Source: Aphrocallistes beatrix
Taxonomy: Eukaryota; Porifera; Hexactinellida; Sceptrulophora; Aphrocallistidae
Reading direction: 5' to 3'
Assembly (NCBI GenBank): GCA_963281255.1
Contig: OY725492.1
Coordinates: forward strand, 2,651,696-2,715,695
DNA: 64,000 bases
The notes under the pieces were generated by a model, which was not told the origin of the DNA, made no database searches, and worked only from the letters and a program-made list of their open reading frames with translations. The position numbers and the translations under genes are program-made. Shown here piece by piece: positions 11,486 through 23,381 of this stretch. How positions within the stretch are numbered: position 1 is the first letter of the stretch; each line of letters opens with the position of its first letter.

Positions 11486-11980
11486 ATGCCTTCCCAAAAA
11501 GATTACATGCATATACTCTCTAACAGTCGTAGCCTTCTACAACTGAGACGGGACGCCACCTGGACATCCTGGTTGCTGCTCTACATAGGTGGGAGCATTG
11601 GGGTATACTTGTCATTTTGGGTTGAGAGTTACTATTTCAAAGTATCTATGACGCTACTCGGATTCTTGTGTGGATACATCATATTCGACTCATTCGATGA
11701 AGTTTTGTTTGATAGGAGGGATGACAAAATCAAAGTATATCATGACACTCTCTTCTCGTATGTCTTAGGCGGGAATCTGGATTATTTAGCAGCAGCAATC
11801 AGTGAAGTTGATTCAGTTTCTATTGAGGAGGACAAGTCTCGGTACTCTGGTACTGGTTACATAATTCGTTTAAACTTAACGAATGGGTTTCCTCTGCCTC
11901 TTACAAGATTTGGGATTCACTGCAGTGAGAATAAGGCCAAAGAACTTGTTAAAACTATCGAGGCCTGGCTTCGGAGTTGA
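11486..11980 (+). CDS. CYBC1: Cytochrome b-245 chaperone 1 (EROS) homolog
   Basis: CYBC1/EROS is a small ER membrane protein that stabilises the gp91phox/p22phox NADPH-oxidase heterodimer in vertebrates (family knowledge). The 164-residue product has a basic N-terminus, two hydrophobic segments (about residues 28-45 and 52-68), then FDSFDEVLFDRR and the family signature VDSVSIEEDKSRYSGTGY (108-125), followed by IRLNLTNGFPLPLT (127-140). This matches the vertebrate V..VSVEEEKVRYFGKGY..VLRL..GF..PLT pattern. It lacks the long acidic C-terminal tail of the human protein (187 residues). It is a single exon. The first ATG is chosen; the second ATG, at residue 8, is possible. It implies a NOX-type oxidase elsewhere in the genome. 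Confidence 0.85.
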   Translation: MPSQKDYMHILSNSRSLLQLRRDATWTSWLLLYIGGSIGVYLSFWVESYYFKVSMTLLGFLCGYIIFDSFDEVLFDRRDDKIKVYHDTLFSYVLGGNLDYLAAAISEVDSVSIEEDKSRYSGTGYIIRLNLTNGFPLPLTRFGIHCSENKAKELVKTIEAWLRS

Positions 11981-13204
11981 TGATTCTATAATGTTTATTA
12001 TATGTACTGTACTGTAGTATGATAATTATAAAATCTACAGTTGCAATCAGGGTTGGGTTCAATTATATTTTTATAATTAACTTCAATTACAACTACAACT
12101 AATTTTAATTTACAATTATAATTACAATTACAATTACAAGCAACTCTGATTTCTAATTATAATTACAGTCAGGGTCGCTTATTATGAACCCGCTTAATAT
12201 GAACATTCGTTTATTATGAACTGTTGCGTGGCATTTTGAGATATATCGTAGTACTAAGTATTCTGAGATTTTGTTTCGGATACTCAATTTGCCTCGTGGT
12301 TCAATCGGTTTAATCTTAACTTGATAATCACCGCCACCAAATTGTGGCACATGACACAATTTAGTGGCACGCGACACAATTTACTATGGTAGAATCCCAT
12401 ATGGACCATGAATGAAAAATATACTTTATCCATTGTCCATATAGGGTTCTACCATAGTAAATTGTGTCGCGTGCCATCAAATTGTGTCATGTGCCACAAT
12501 TTGGTGGTGGTGATTATCAAGTTACGATGAAACCGATTGAACCACAAGGCAATTTGAGTATCCGAAACAAAATCTCAGAATACTACGATATATCTCAAAA
12601 TACGAGGTATTAAAAACTACTATTCGCATGCGAATAAGTTACTATTTGCATATGCGAATAAATTACAATTATGGATCATATTCAAGGAGCTGTCACAAAA
12701 GTTTTGGGCTCCCACAGAATGACATAGCGTATCCGGTCGGATTGGTAGGGCCTTTGCCTTACCTTGAATTAGCCGAAGGCCATTACCTTCTATTAGCTAT
12801 GATATGATTTGTCCAAAATAGCCCTACCAATCATGCTTCCTAGCCTGAAGGCCCCACCCAATCCCCATTCCGAGTCTACGGCCCCTGGAATGGTATCTCC
12901 CGGTCCTTACAATTCGAAATATTTGGACCCCCCGGAACCAATATTTCAGAGTTATACTGAAATATATGGACCACTCTTAAATGATCGATCTCCCTTAAGT
13001 GCGAGTATGGAGATCATGATCCTTAAGTACGAAGATCATGATCGTCGAAAGTACGTAGATAATGATTGTTGATTATTTTTATTGTATCTTTGTTCAATAC
13101 CTTCGTTGTGTTTTGCAATATTATTAATACAATTTGAGGGCTCATAGGCACCAAACGGCCGCGTTGGGGGAGGACATCTAATCATAATTCTCTTCTCTCT
13201 ATAG
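11981..13204. other. TE-rich intergenic DNA after CYBC1
   Basis: From about 12049 there is a partial copy of the CAGGGTTGGGTTCAATTATA element, whose fuller copy lies at 20070. A foldback element fills 12230-12605. The region from 12700 to 12900 shares words (TTTGTCCAAAATAGCC, CCGAGT.TACGGCCC) with 18440-18505, so both are copies of another repeat. The ORF at 12809-13072 is part of that repeat and is not protein-like. Confidence 0.55.
12230..12605. repeat. Long near-perfect inverted repeat (foldback)
   Basis: The left arm is about 12230-12408 and the right arm about 12435-12605, separated by a loop of about 26 nt. Shared words read in opposite orientation include ATATATCGTAGTA, GATTTTGTTTCGGATACTCA, CACAATTTACTATGGTAGAA and CACATGACACAATTT. 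The left arm has one 7-nt insertion. Transcription would give a very stable hairpin of about 170 bp. Confidence 0.85.
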
Positions 13205-13367
13205 CAGCGGTTTTCAACATTTTTGGGCTGTGGACCCCTTTAAAATTTTCCTATATTCTGTGGACCCCCTCCTATTAACAGTAACACAAAATTTCGAATC
13301 CTGTGGACCCCCTGATATCTTCTGTGGACCACTAAGGGGTCCATGGACACCAGATTGGGAACCACTG
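13205..13367. mobile_element. hAT MITE with 8-bp target-site duplication
   Basis: The element runs from CAGCGGTTTTCAAC to GGGAACCACTG and is flanked on both sides by CTCTATAG (13197-13204 and 13368-13375). The body repeats the word TGTGGACCCC. It is 163 bp with no coding capacity. Confidence 0.85.
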
Positions 13368-13431
13368 CTCTATAGGCTTGGGGAGGAGACTAATACGCTC
13401 CAGCCCCCCGATTCTGCGCTAATATCTAAAG

Positions 13432-13789
13432 CAGTGATTCTCAAAGTGGGCCGTAGAGCCCCCCAGGGGGCGCTGAAAGGTTGTTGGGGGGCGCTATAAT
13501 GTAAGGGGGCGCTAATGTGTTTTGTTAGCAATACATCTACGATATTCGAACCTCAAAAAAATGTGTATTCCAGAATATTGATGGTCAATCTTTGAAACAA
13601 ATTTCAACATTCACTGTAGTTGTTAGAGCTAGAAAGTACAATAATCACACTGTCAACGGTTTCCCGTGACTAATTAATACAATAATTACACTGTTGATGG
13701 CTTACGGATCATGAGTAAGGGGAGGGGGCGGTGTCGACAGTAAAATCCTGATTAGGGGGCGGTGTGCTAAATTAGTTTGAGAAACACTG
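13432..13789. mobile_element. hAT MITE with 8-bp target-site duplication
   Basis: The termini CAGTGATTCTCAAAGTGG and TTTGAGAAACACTG are inverted copies. ATCTAAAG is duplicated at 13424-13431 and 13790-13797. The body contains GGGGGGCGCT-type runs. It is 358 bp and non-autonomous, and lies only 65 bp from the previous MITE. Confidence 0.88.
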
Positions 13790-14288
13790 ATCTAAAGTAA
13801 CAATTAAACACTGTTGTGTGTCAGAATGTCCAAGTGAAAGTCACCGAAGCGTATATACATTAGAATCAGGGGTTCTCAACCTGGGGTACGCTGAACCAAC
13901 TTTAAATGTCTAGAAGTACTATTAAATTATGTCTGGTAATTACTTCTGATTCGAGAAAAGTTAACCGCAATTATGACAGTACGTATTCTTTGGTTAATTA
14001 TGTCAGGTTGCTAATTACCAGGATTTTGACACAAATTTATGAATGGACAAATAAAAGCTGGGTGGATACTATTTATGAACTTCATTTGACTATACCATTT
14101 TAGGGTTTCAATTTCTAGATATAAATTCTAAAAATAAATTGTTATTTCACATAATTTCAGATCAATTTAAAATTTGAACCATTACTCAAATGGCAAATTC
14201 ATTACTTCAGGAGTCGTGGAAAAAACGAAAATATAATGATAAATATATTCAATACGGTTTCATACTTTCATCCAGAGTTAGTAGATAA

Positions 14289-14690
14289 CAGTGGCGCCGC
14301 TAGAGATGGGGCTTGATGGGGCTAGAGCCCCATCAAAAAAATTTATCAGCCCCATCACTTGATGGGGCTGAGAAGAGACAGACTAGGGAACTTTTAGAAA
14401 AAATATTTAAAACATGAACTTTTATTAATGAAAATTCATTATTGTGTAGCATCAAATTTCGATTTTCACCATTGTAGCATCAAATTTCGAATAATCACCA
14501 TTGTAATAATATCAAATTTAGAAAAACAGTCATAATTCCGAATAAATAATACGTATTGCAAACCTAGAGTCAAAATTTCGCCGCCACTGATTTTTTGTTG
14601 TGCAATTTTATAATTACACGTTCAGCCCCACCAAAAATAGTTTCAGCCCAGTTCAGCCCCATCAGTCCCGGAGAGCTACCGCCGCCACTG
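14289..14690. mobile_element. hAT MITE nested in the ZBED5-like element
   Basis: The ends are CAGTGGCGCCGCTAG and CGCCGCCACTG, and the flanking 8-bp duplication GTAGATAA is exact (14281-14288 and 14691-14698). The interior contains inverted GATGGGGCT words. Similar termini bound the element at 58493-58831. This insertion is younger than its host element. Confidence 0.9.
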
Positions 14691-14802
14691 GTAGATAAAG
14701 ATGCTGCATTCTTCAAACGAATGGAAATCGGAGTGAAGAGAGTGTTTAGATAAGAGTGGTCAGGTAAATCAAATAAATCAAGCAAGCCTTCGTGCCTCAT
14801 AC

Positions 14803-15134
<332 letters not shown>

Positions 15135-15561
15135 TAAGGAACTCTGTCAATACTCGTCTCTTCCGATTATTATGCCAAGAATTTGATGATGAACAAAATA
15201 GCTGTTCTTTCACACCGCGGTTCGTTGGCTTTCTCGCGGAAACATGTTGTCTAGAGTGCACTCTTTGAGAAAAGAGATATCGTGCTCGTTTATGCGTAGA
15301 GCCTGACCTCCGTGTAGCTTTATCTAAAACCGAACCAAGAATTTATGAACTTGTAAAAGCAAAGCAGGCCCAGCCATCTCATTAAACTTTGTCCTAATTA
15401 TTTAACTTTTTCTAAATACGTAAATTATGTTGTGTTCATCATTACAAATTATATCAACATATAATAATTTAGTGGAATCTTGCTAGATTTGAATCGAGGG
15501 TACCTGGACTTTTCCTTTCGCCTCAGGGGGTACGCAGTTCGTAAAAGGTTGAGAACCCCTG

Positions 15562-16124
15562 CATTAGATGGACAATGCTCAGGGGTTCAAAATTCCTGAA
15601 TATACTACTTATCCCCAATTACATACTAATACTGTATTGCTATGGATTTGATAATATCACAGCATGATACTAAGAAGTAACTCATTCTAGTCATACCAAC
15701 ACTTAAACAATGGTTGTTACTAAAATCCGGGACAGGACGGGACAGCTGCAGGATATCACCGGTTTTGACTAAAATACGCGACACGTCCCAATAGACCCAC
15801 TATTCACTGATTTAATAATATATCTAGGAGCCAAAACAAAATTTATATGTCCTGACTAGATCAACACGAGTAGTACCTTGCTAAGAGTACATGCAACTTG
15901 GTACGTTTACTATGTTAGTGTTCATATTCATGCATAGGCGTAGGCTCCGGTAGGGTTGGTAGGGCCATGGCAAGTGGCTGATTTAGGGGTGGGCGAGGGT
16001 GGACCGCTGCGCACCCTAGATCAACCTACGTAACATTTTCTTACTGGTGTCTGATATAAATAGTAGAAACAAAGTGTTGTTTACTTATGAAATATATCGA
16101 AAAAAATGAGTACACGTACTAACT
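15562..16124. other. Non-coding stretch
   Basis: I see no gene or complete element here. A GGTAGGGTTGGTAGGGCC word near 15950 resembles text at 12745, so part of it is likely repeat-derived. Confidence 0.4.
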
Positions 16125-16552
16125 TCTAAGTGTACCTAATTAAGTTCAATGCATCGTGAGTAGATGCGAAGCGATCAATTACGCGGTTCAGATTGATAGA
16201 TCCTGGCCTCTCTCTGTTAACGCTAAGAACTCCTAACCCACTAAGTCTATCGTCACTCATGGTAGAGCGGAGATGATTCTTTACTCGACCCATCAAGGAG
16301 AACGAACGTTCATTTGCAGCCGTCAGACAGTTGTGTAATTATAGGGATACATCGCATGAAAGGATGCAAATCCAATCAAATTAGAAGGAAGATCTTCGGC
16401 TTCCCTCCGAAAAAGGTTACGCACAACAGTGACTTCTGTTCTTAACATTTCGGCCTCAACCCCAGTTCTAAGCAATCCGAAACATTTCGTGAAGGACACG
16501 ATGATAGCTGCCTCAAGAAACTTTTCAGATCCTGGAGTCAGAGCAGATGTGC

Positions 16553-16596
<44 letters not shown>

Positions 16597-16602
16597 GAAT
16601 AA

Positions 16603-16635
<33 letters not shown>
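16553..16635. repeat. (TAA)n microsatellite
   Basis: About 27 trinucleotide units, with a few GAATAA interruptions. It directly adjoins the GC-rich end of the H element that follows. The poly-Asn or poly-Tyr ORFs across it are artefacts. Confidence 0.95.
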
Positions 16636-17397
<762 letters not shown>

Positions 17398-17805
17398 GCT
17401 CTAGCCCTCCTGATATGACGAACAGGTGACGCTTGTAGTCCACAGTAGTCAATAATAGCGTTAACTTTTGTTAGCAATCTGGTCCCATTGTTCCTCTGCG
17501 TTTGAAAACGTTTGAGAATCCATCTCTTCGCTTAGTGAGCACACTAGCTGTTGTGCTCTATCTAGAGTAAGCTCCGGACACTGCAGTGCTTCAGTAATGC
17601 CAGTGCATTGCCCCAATGACCTTCATAATCTCTAGGTGTACCACGAAATTGCTAGAAGTTGTGTAAGCAGGCTACGAGCAATTGGAGCCGATTGCTTTCC
17701 CCAGCTTCGATATTCATATCTCACTTGGCACTTAAGATATGAATATCGTAATACATCGGGACTACAAAATTTATGAAACTCAAATTTTGCAGTAGCGCGA
17801 TACGG

Positions 17806-17890
17806 AGATACATACATACATACATACATATGGACGGACGTGGTACTCCGTCCTTGCCATATGGGCATCTCTCTGCAGAAACTGCACTTA
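17806..17890. repeat. Three-palindrome cassette copy
   Basis: Within about 85 bp: a CATA microsatellite, GGACGGACGTGG...CCGTCC, GCCATATGGGCAT and CTCTCTGCAGAAACTGCAC. The same order of short palindromes recurs at 31376, 32010, 34862, 39900, 42640 and, more weakly, 56555. It is inserted in or near the ZMYM1-like relic. Confidence 0.6.
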
Positions 17891-18400
17891 AATGGCCGCC
17901 CTGACTAGATTTGGCAGCTCCACGCCATCCACGCCCAGCAGTCGAGAAGACACAATATTATCATATTCTGACACAATTCCCCAAAACAGCAAGGAAATTG
18001 CCAGGGTTTGCCTTGGTATTAGTTTTGGTGTCCACGAAAGGCGATGCCTTGGCGGCAACAAAGAAGTACAGATTTCAGAATAGCTGTTAGATAGTGCCGA
18101 TTCTCTTGAATATGTTTATCATGGTTGACATTTAGCATTTGAGCGATATTGGCATTATTTTCCTGCATCCTCAAGAACTCCGCCCAAGCAGTAACTGATT
18201 ATTTGTGTCTTTCAGACACATTGTGCTCTGGCATTCGGATGGACGCATCTGGACGCAAAGTTTTTTAACCCTGATGCAGATGCAATGGAGTGGTTCGAAT
18301 GTCAGAGCGGCGAGAGAAAAAACGACAAGGACAACATTACACGGCACTTTTCCTTTTGGGAATATTCTGCCCACTTATGTTTCGAAAACCAGTTGAACAC

Positions 18401-19085
18401 AAACGAACGGCCCTGGGTATTTTTGGGATAGTTAGTTTCTATTGGGCATAACACTATTTGTCCAAAATAGCCGTACCAATCCTCACCCCGAGTTTACGGC
18501 CCTGACGTATATCATGACTAGAGTCACTATTAGTCAGAGAGAGCATTTGTTTACTGTACTAATGACAACTAAGAAGCCTTCCATACACGCTACCCATTCC
18601 GTTCTTGGTGGGACATCCCGATTTTACAATATTCTATTCAACAAATTTTTATAGCGGTCACCTGTACATTCCATCCGCTTTAAAATGTCCCGTGGTCGAC
18701 TTTCCTATTACAATTGACCTCTGTATAATGATGGTCCCTATATTTAAGAGGATAACACTGAAATATTAGTTCCAAGGGGGGTCCAAATATTACAAATATA
18801 TGGACCGCGGGGAACCATTCTGGGGGTGTCTATTTTTCGTGTAACAGTTCCTTGAATCTGATTCGTAATTGTTGCTTATTCGCATGCGAATAGTAGCTTA
18901 TTAGCATGCGAATAGTAGCTTAAAATTGGAATTAGTCTTACTTTTTTCAGATGTAGGCGTTAGTCCTACTCCTAAAATTGGAATTAGTCCTACTTTTTTC
19001 AGATGTAGCATATTTAATGAATGACTAAGAACAACATGCATCATATTACATAATAGAAAGGTTAAAATGGCAATAAAAAAGGTCT
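18401..19085. other. Non-coding DNA with short direct repeats
   Basis: A block AAAATTGGAATTAGTC.TACTTTTTTCAGATGTAG occurs twice in tandem (about 18912-18950 and 18974-19010), next to two copies of GCATGCGAATAGTAGCTTA. The 18440-18505 part is a copy of the repeat at 12805. No gene is recognised. Confidence 0.55.
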
Positions 19086-20867
19086 TCACAATACTTTTCT
19101 GGTTTCTTTCTTTATCCTACTTCCTACTCGCTCGCTCTGTACACACATGGTGTGAATAGTAAATATGAATACGTCCGTTTCAATATTAGTTAGCAATTGG
19201 GCGCACTTGAAGTCACATGCCACTGTTACATTATAATCGTCAAACATAGGGGACAGGTCATACATCATGCATGATAGTAGAGCTCGACTCTCACTAGCCT
19301 CTGAAATAGCGATGACGAATGGAATCTGTCTCTCTCCTTTGCCTTTGAAACTAATGGCTTCTCCTTGGTGATTGATTCTCACTTTTACAGATCCGCCGCC
19401 GCCATCAATTGACATTTTCAGACAGTCGCCAGACTTGTACTCTTGACTGACTAATTCCCCACATATATCCCGAACAATTCAGCCATCCAAAACTCTGCCA
19501 ATGTGTCAGTCTCTTCATGTAACATATCATCAGCTTCTCCAAAGTTCTTTATGGCAAAGTGGGTCATATACTCAGCTCGTTCCGACACAATTGTTAGTCT
19601 TTGGGAGACGAACTGCAGAACCGATGAACCGATTCATGATAGTCATAAGACAGTCCATGGAGGAATTAGAGGTCGTGGTCACAAGCTGGAGCTGTCGAAT
19701 GAAGGAAGTAGGAACTACAAGCTTTGTCCGCTTCTGGCTGGGGTTTGCTCGTTGGAAGGTAGTTGCCCTGCCATGATGACCTAAGAGTTCAAAGGGTGCA
19801 TCATTGGGGAGACCCCGCGACTTACGAATGGCACTCAGTCCGGCTCGAACCAATTGATCGATTTGTCCAGCATCCTCAGCCTGAGCTATTAGGCTCTGTG
19901 TTAACTCCTGACGAGTCTTCGCTGGTCGAAACGGAGTGATGAAAGAAAATCCTGGGGGTCTCCCTGCACCCTTTCTGTTTTTCTTCTTCCCCTTCCTCAT
20001 CTTGAGCTTGTGGTTGTCACAATACCAGCATTTTTCTTGTGTGTGATCTGGCTTTGGCCACCTCCGCACCAGGGTTGGGTTCAATTATATTTTTATATTC
20101 AATTATAATTACAATTACAAGCAACTTTAATTTCTAATTATAATTGAGAAGATATTCACAATTACAATTACAATTACAATTACAAAAATGATGCGTGTAT
20201 ATCTTCGGTGACCATATTTATAGTGCACAGGAACCATGAAAAAGATTGAATCCATATGCTTACTCGTAAAGTTGTCAACTTACACTTACCGATTCCCGAG
20301 AAACACCGAACACAACGATATCCAAACTAATGTAAAGAATTAACACATGTATAGGAACTGTAAGCTTTAGCCTTTAGGTATAATTTAGACGTAATTACAA
20401 TTATGTCAATTTTTTGGAATTACAATTACAATTACAATTACAAAATTTTTCAATGCTCAATTATTAGTACAATTACAATTACAATTATGTACAAAACGTA
20501 ATTAATTGTAATTAATTAATTACAATTATAATTGAACCCAACCCTGCAGTCCGCACTATACAGTAGTGTTCTATTCTTCTCTTGGCGAATTGCTTTTTCC
20601 AACTGGCCAGCTGAGCATTGTATTAACGGTGAGAGTGATCTTGCAATTACCGCATATGGAGGAGGGACCAGTGAGATCTGAGTGCGAACCAGTTGGCCCT
20701 GCATATTCCTGGAATTCTTTATCCATCTTTATTGCCATACAATTTGTGATAGGGTACAGCACCACTTTGGACCATGAGACTCCACAACAGTAGCAGTACT
20801 CATTAAAGTGGGGACATACGAAAGGTATCACAGAGGAAGCAGGGGGTATAGATGAATTTATTATCAT
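19086..20867 (-). pseudogene. Decayed uncharacterised, probably transposon-borne protein gene
   Basis: On the minus strand three pieces read as protein. The first is 20867-20571, with C..C pairs (CPHFNEYCYCC, ICGNC). The second is 20069-19572, with CWYCDNHKLKM, a basic KGKKKNRKGAGRPPG stretch and a helical segment around QLVRAGLSAIRKSRGLP. After a frame change the third is 19500-19086, with GDCLKMSIDGGGGSVKVR, IPFVIAISEASES and VTVACDFKCAQLL. The GDGG...SVKV / DLKC..LL pattern resembles large uncharacterised proteins carried by transposons in cnidarians and sponges, from memory of such families; a name cannot be given. A 479-bp hAT-type MITE interrupts the frame at 20070-20548, and there are further frameshifts, so it is not functional. 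Confidence 0.5.
20070..20548. mobile_element. hAT-like MITE with TAATTACAAT-rich body
   Basis: The ends are CAGGGTTGGGTTCAATTATA and its inverse ending TTGAACCCAACCCTG. The body is largely (AATTAC)n-like. The flanks share TCCGCAC (20063-20069 and 20550-20556), with a 2-3-bp offset at the right end, which suggests the TSD. A partial copy starts at 12049. The insertion splits the decayed gene around it. Confidence 0.75.
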
Positions 20868-20887
20868 AATGAATAAACTGAAGGATA

Positions 20888-21180
20888 TCCTTACTATTAA
20901 AACTCGATTAATGTATGTGTATATTTATTTGTATCTATCTATTTATCTATCTGTAACGAATTGATTGAAGAAACTGACAGGCGCAGAAAGCTGATTTTTG
21001 GCATGTGGGAGTCTTTTGGCTATGGCTCCACTAAGTTCTAACTTCAGACTAAGAAAATATCGACTCATCATGGAGTTGTGACGTCATTGTCACCTTTTAC
21101 TTTTTCGAAATTTCAAGATATTTCCATTTTTATTAGAATTACAATAAGAAATCAATATGTGTATATTAATTAATGAGTTT
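20888..21180 (+). mobile_element. H-family element, partial
   Basis: It starts with the fixed terminus TCCTTACTATTAAAACTCGA at 20888-20907. A short-repeat tract, CTGTAACGAATTGATTGAAG and GTGACGTCATTGTCACC (about 21070) follow in the usual order. The GC-rich hairpin end is absent, so the copy is truncated. Another terminus in inverse orientation lies at 21924-21943. Confidence 0.65.
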
Positions 21181-22301
21181 GACTCGAAAATGATAAAAAT
21201 TGTAAAAATTGAATTGGTAAATTTTTTACGATTTTAAGTGGACGTGCAGGCGTGCAACTGGCACACAAGGTCATAAATATATGACATTATAGGTAAATCG
21301 ACACACTTCATTCAAAAGGTTGCCGGCCACTGCTCTTTATTATGCCTCCTAATCCATCACAAAGAGATTTTCCATGAGATGTAGCGAAGAAATACTACTC
21401 AGCTTCAAGCCCAAAATCGTTTTTATGTTGGCATAAATTGAAAGAATCTTAGTATTTCCCAGCACAAGCATCACTGAAATAGATCAATTTTTGAATGTGT
21501 GGAAATATAAACTTGATATGGTCTGTGAAAATGTGGATTTTATACACCATTAGTAAGTGCTTGTACTCCGTATGATCGGAGATGAAGCAAAAAGATTTAT
21601 TGCAAATGATGCCTAATAGAGAGCAAAATTCTCAATACATGCCTAACTCCATACAGTTTCAATTGCATGATAATATATACAGGTGACTTCGCTTCAGGGT
21701 CACTTCATTTCATCTAGCCAAAAAGTCTTTGGGGGGTGCAAGTTTTGGATGGGTGCAGTGGTGATTGAGCACCCAAAGGGCGAAGCGGTCGTTTTGGTTC
21801 AAAATCCCAAGGTGTTCGAGAGACTAAAAAATGATCATTTTACCATATATTAGCGTATCTAATTAATAAGGATATGTGTGTCCTAATAGTATATTATAGA
21901 CTATTAGGACAGATATACATTAATATAGTTTTAATAGTAAGGATATTCTACAATATGCTTGAAACTTAATAACTGATAGTGAAAATGTTTATCAGTTATC
22001 TTCACACCTTTTAATAGAAATAAGGGCAAGTGATGTGATTCATCATAAAAATTCAAAATGTTGAATTTGCATTATTATGCTATGCAATGTTTCCCAAAAA
22101 CATTTCCTCAAAAGTATCAGAATTTTCACATCTCGAGGTGTTAAAAATGGCATAACTTGAAAACGAGAAGCGAGAGATTTGGTTACTTGAGAATAAATGT
22201 TCATTAGGCATCACAACACCTTTCTATGTAAATTTTCATTATCAGGAGAAAATGATTCATCAATGATTCCATCATGTACAATAAATATCATAAAGATAGC
22301 C
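21181..22301. other. Non-coding AT-rich DNA
   Basis: Apart from the isolated H terminus at 21924-21943, I see no gene or complete element. Short ORFs are random in composition. Confidence 0.45.
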
Positions 22302-22472
22302 TCCACCTTTATCATTCAGTCGCCACCCAGAGATCCCCGAAAGCGCCGGATACCAAGTGAGTCTAGTCTAGTTCAGTTATTGTCAAATAAGTCCCACTGC
22401 GCTAGACGACACTCACTTGGTATCCGGCGCTTTTGTGGGATCTCTGGCTGGCGACTGCTTGATAAAGGTGGA
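22302..22472. repeat. Hairpin-forming inverted repeat with 62-nt arms
   Basis: The left arm, 22302-22362 (TCCACCTTTATCATTCAGTC ... GGATACCAAGTGAGT), pairs with the right arm, 22411-22472 (ACTCACTTGGTATCCGGCGC ... GATAAAGGTGGA), with only a few mismatches. The loop is 48 nt. It is isolated from other identified elements. Confidence 0.85.
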
Positions 22473-23381
22473 GCAAACTGGGGTATCTTTTTTTGCTCGA
22501 TCCTCCATGGCTGGAACCTAAGGAGGAAATTACCGAAAAGAGGCCTATATAAAAAATGGTGGAACTACATTTCATGGACAAAAATAGGTTCAAATTAGTT
22601 ACTATACTCTTAGGCCAAAACACCATTAAAAAACAGAAAAAATAAGCGGTCGGTTAAACAATTACTAGAATTTGTGGAGGGTTTTGCGGATTTAAATGAC
22701 AAATAATCTTACATCGAGGCATATAATTTAACATCACGCCATTGGGTAGAGGAGGTGGTTAAAGTAAGTTTTTTTTAGGATATTTTTCTTATGGAAATAT
22801 ATGAAATATTAAATGATGAAGCCACGTCTGATGTAAATCGTGTCCTGGAACGCATGGCCATCGAGAGCCAAATGGGTCAAAATCCAAAGCGGACCCCTTC
22901 ATTTACCAACTACCACTGCTCCTGCGATTCTAACGTCTGGGGGCTTGCCCCTCATAAAATATTTTGAATCTTAGACGCTGAAATATCAATCTATAGTAAC
23001 TTTGAAATGCATTTCCAATGTGGAGATCTTTCATAGTAAAAAAATGGTTGGTAGAGAAAATCTGAGCTCTCAATCCGCTAAAAAATCTCAGGGTTACCAT
23101 GGTCCCCCTAGCGCCATCAGGGCCCGGGTCCCAGGGATCCTCCCCCCCTCCTCACGACGGAACTGCTGGAAGGAGGCAATTGTAATCAGAAGTGTTAATT
23201 ACTAGGCTTATCTCATCTATAAACGCAACAGCATGCCCCCCTTCCAGATAATCCTAATAAAATCGCTGAGTGTCTCATGATCCCTTACGTTCAGAGTAGT
23301 TAATGTTAACTTATAAAACAGGTTCTACTTTAATTCCAGCTCAGAATCTGATAAGACAAATATATTAAAAGTCGAGCTGCA
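22473..23381. other. Non-coding DNA downstream of AMPK beta
   Basis: No gene is recognised. The word AATCTTAGACGCTGAAATATC at about 22972 is a copy of a repeat also seen at 29590 and 44286. The 3' untranslated region of the AMPK beta gene should begin at 23381 and run leftwards. Confidence 0.4.
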
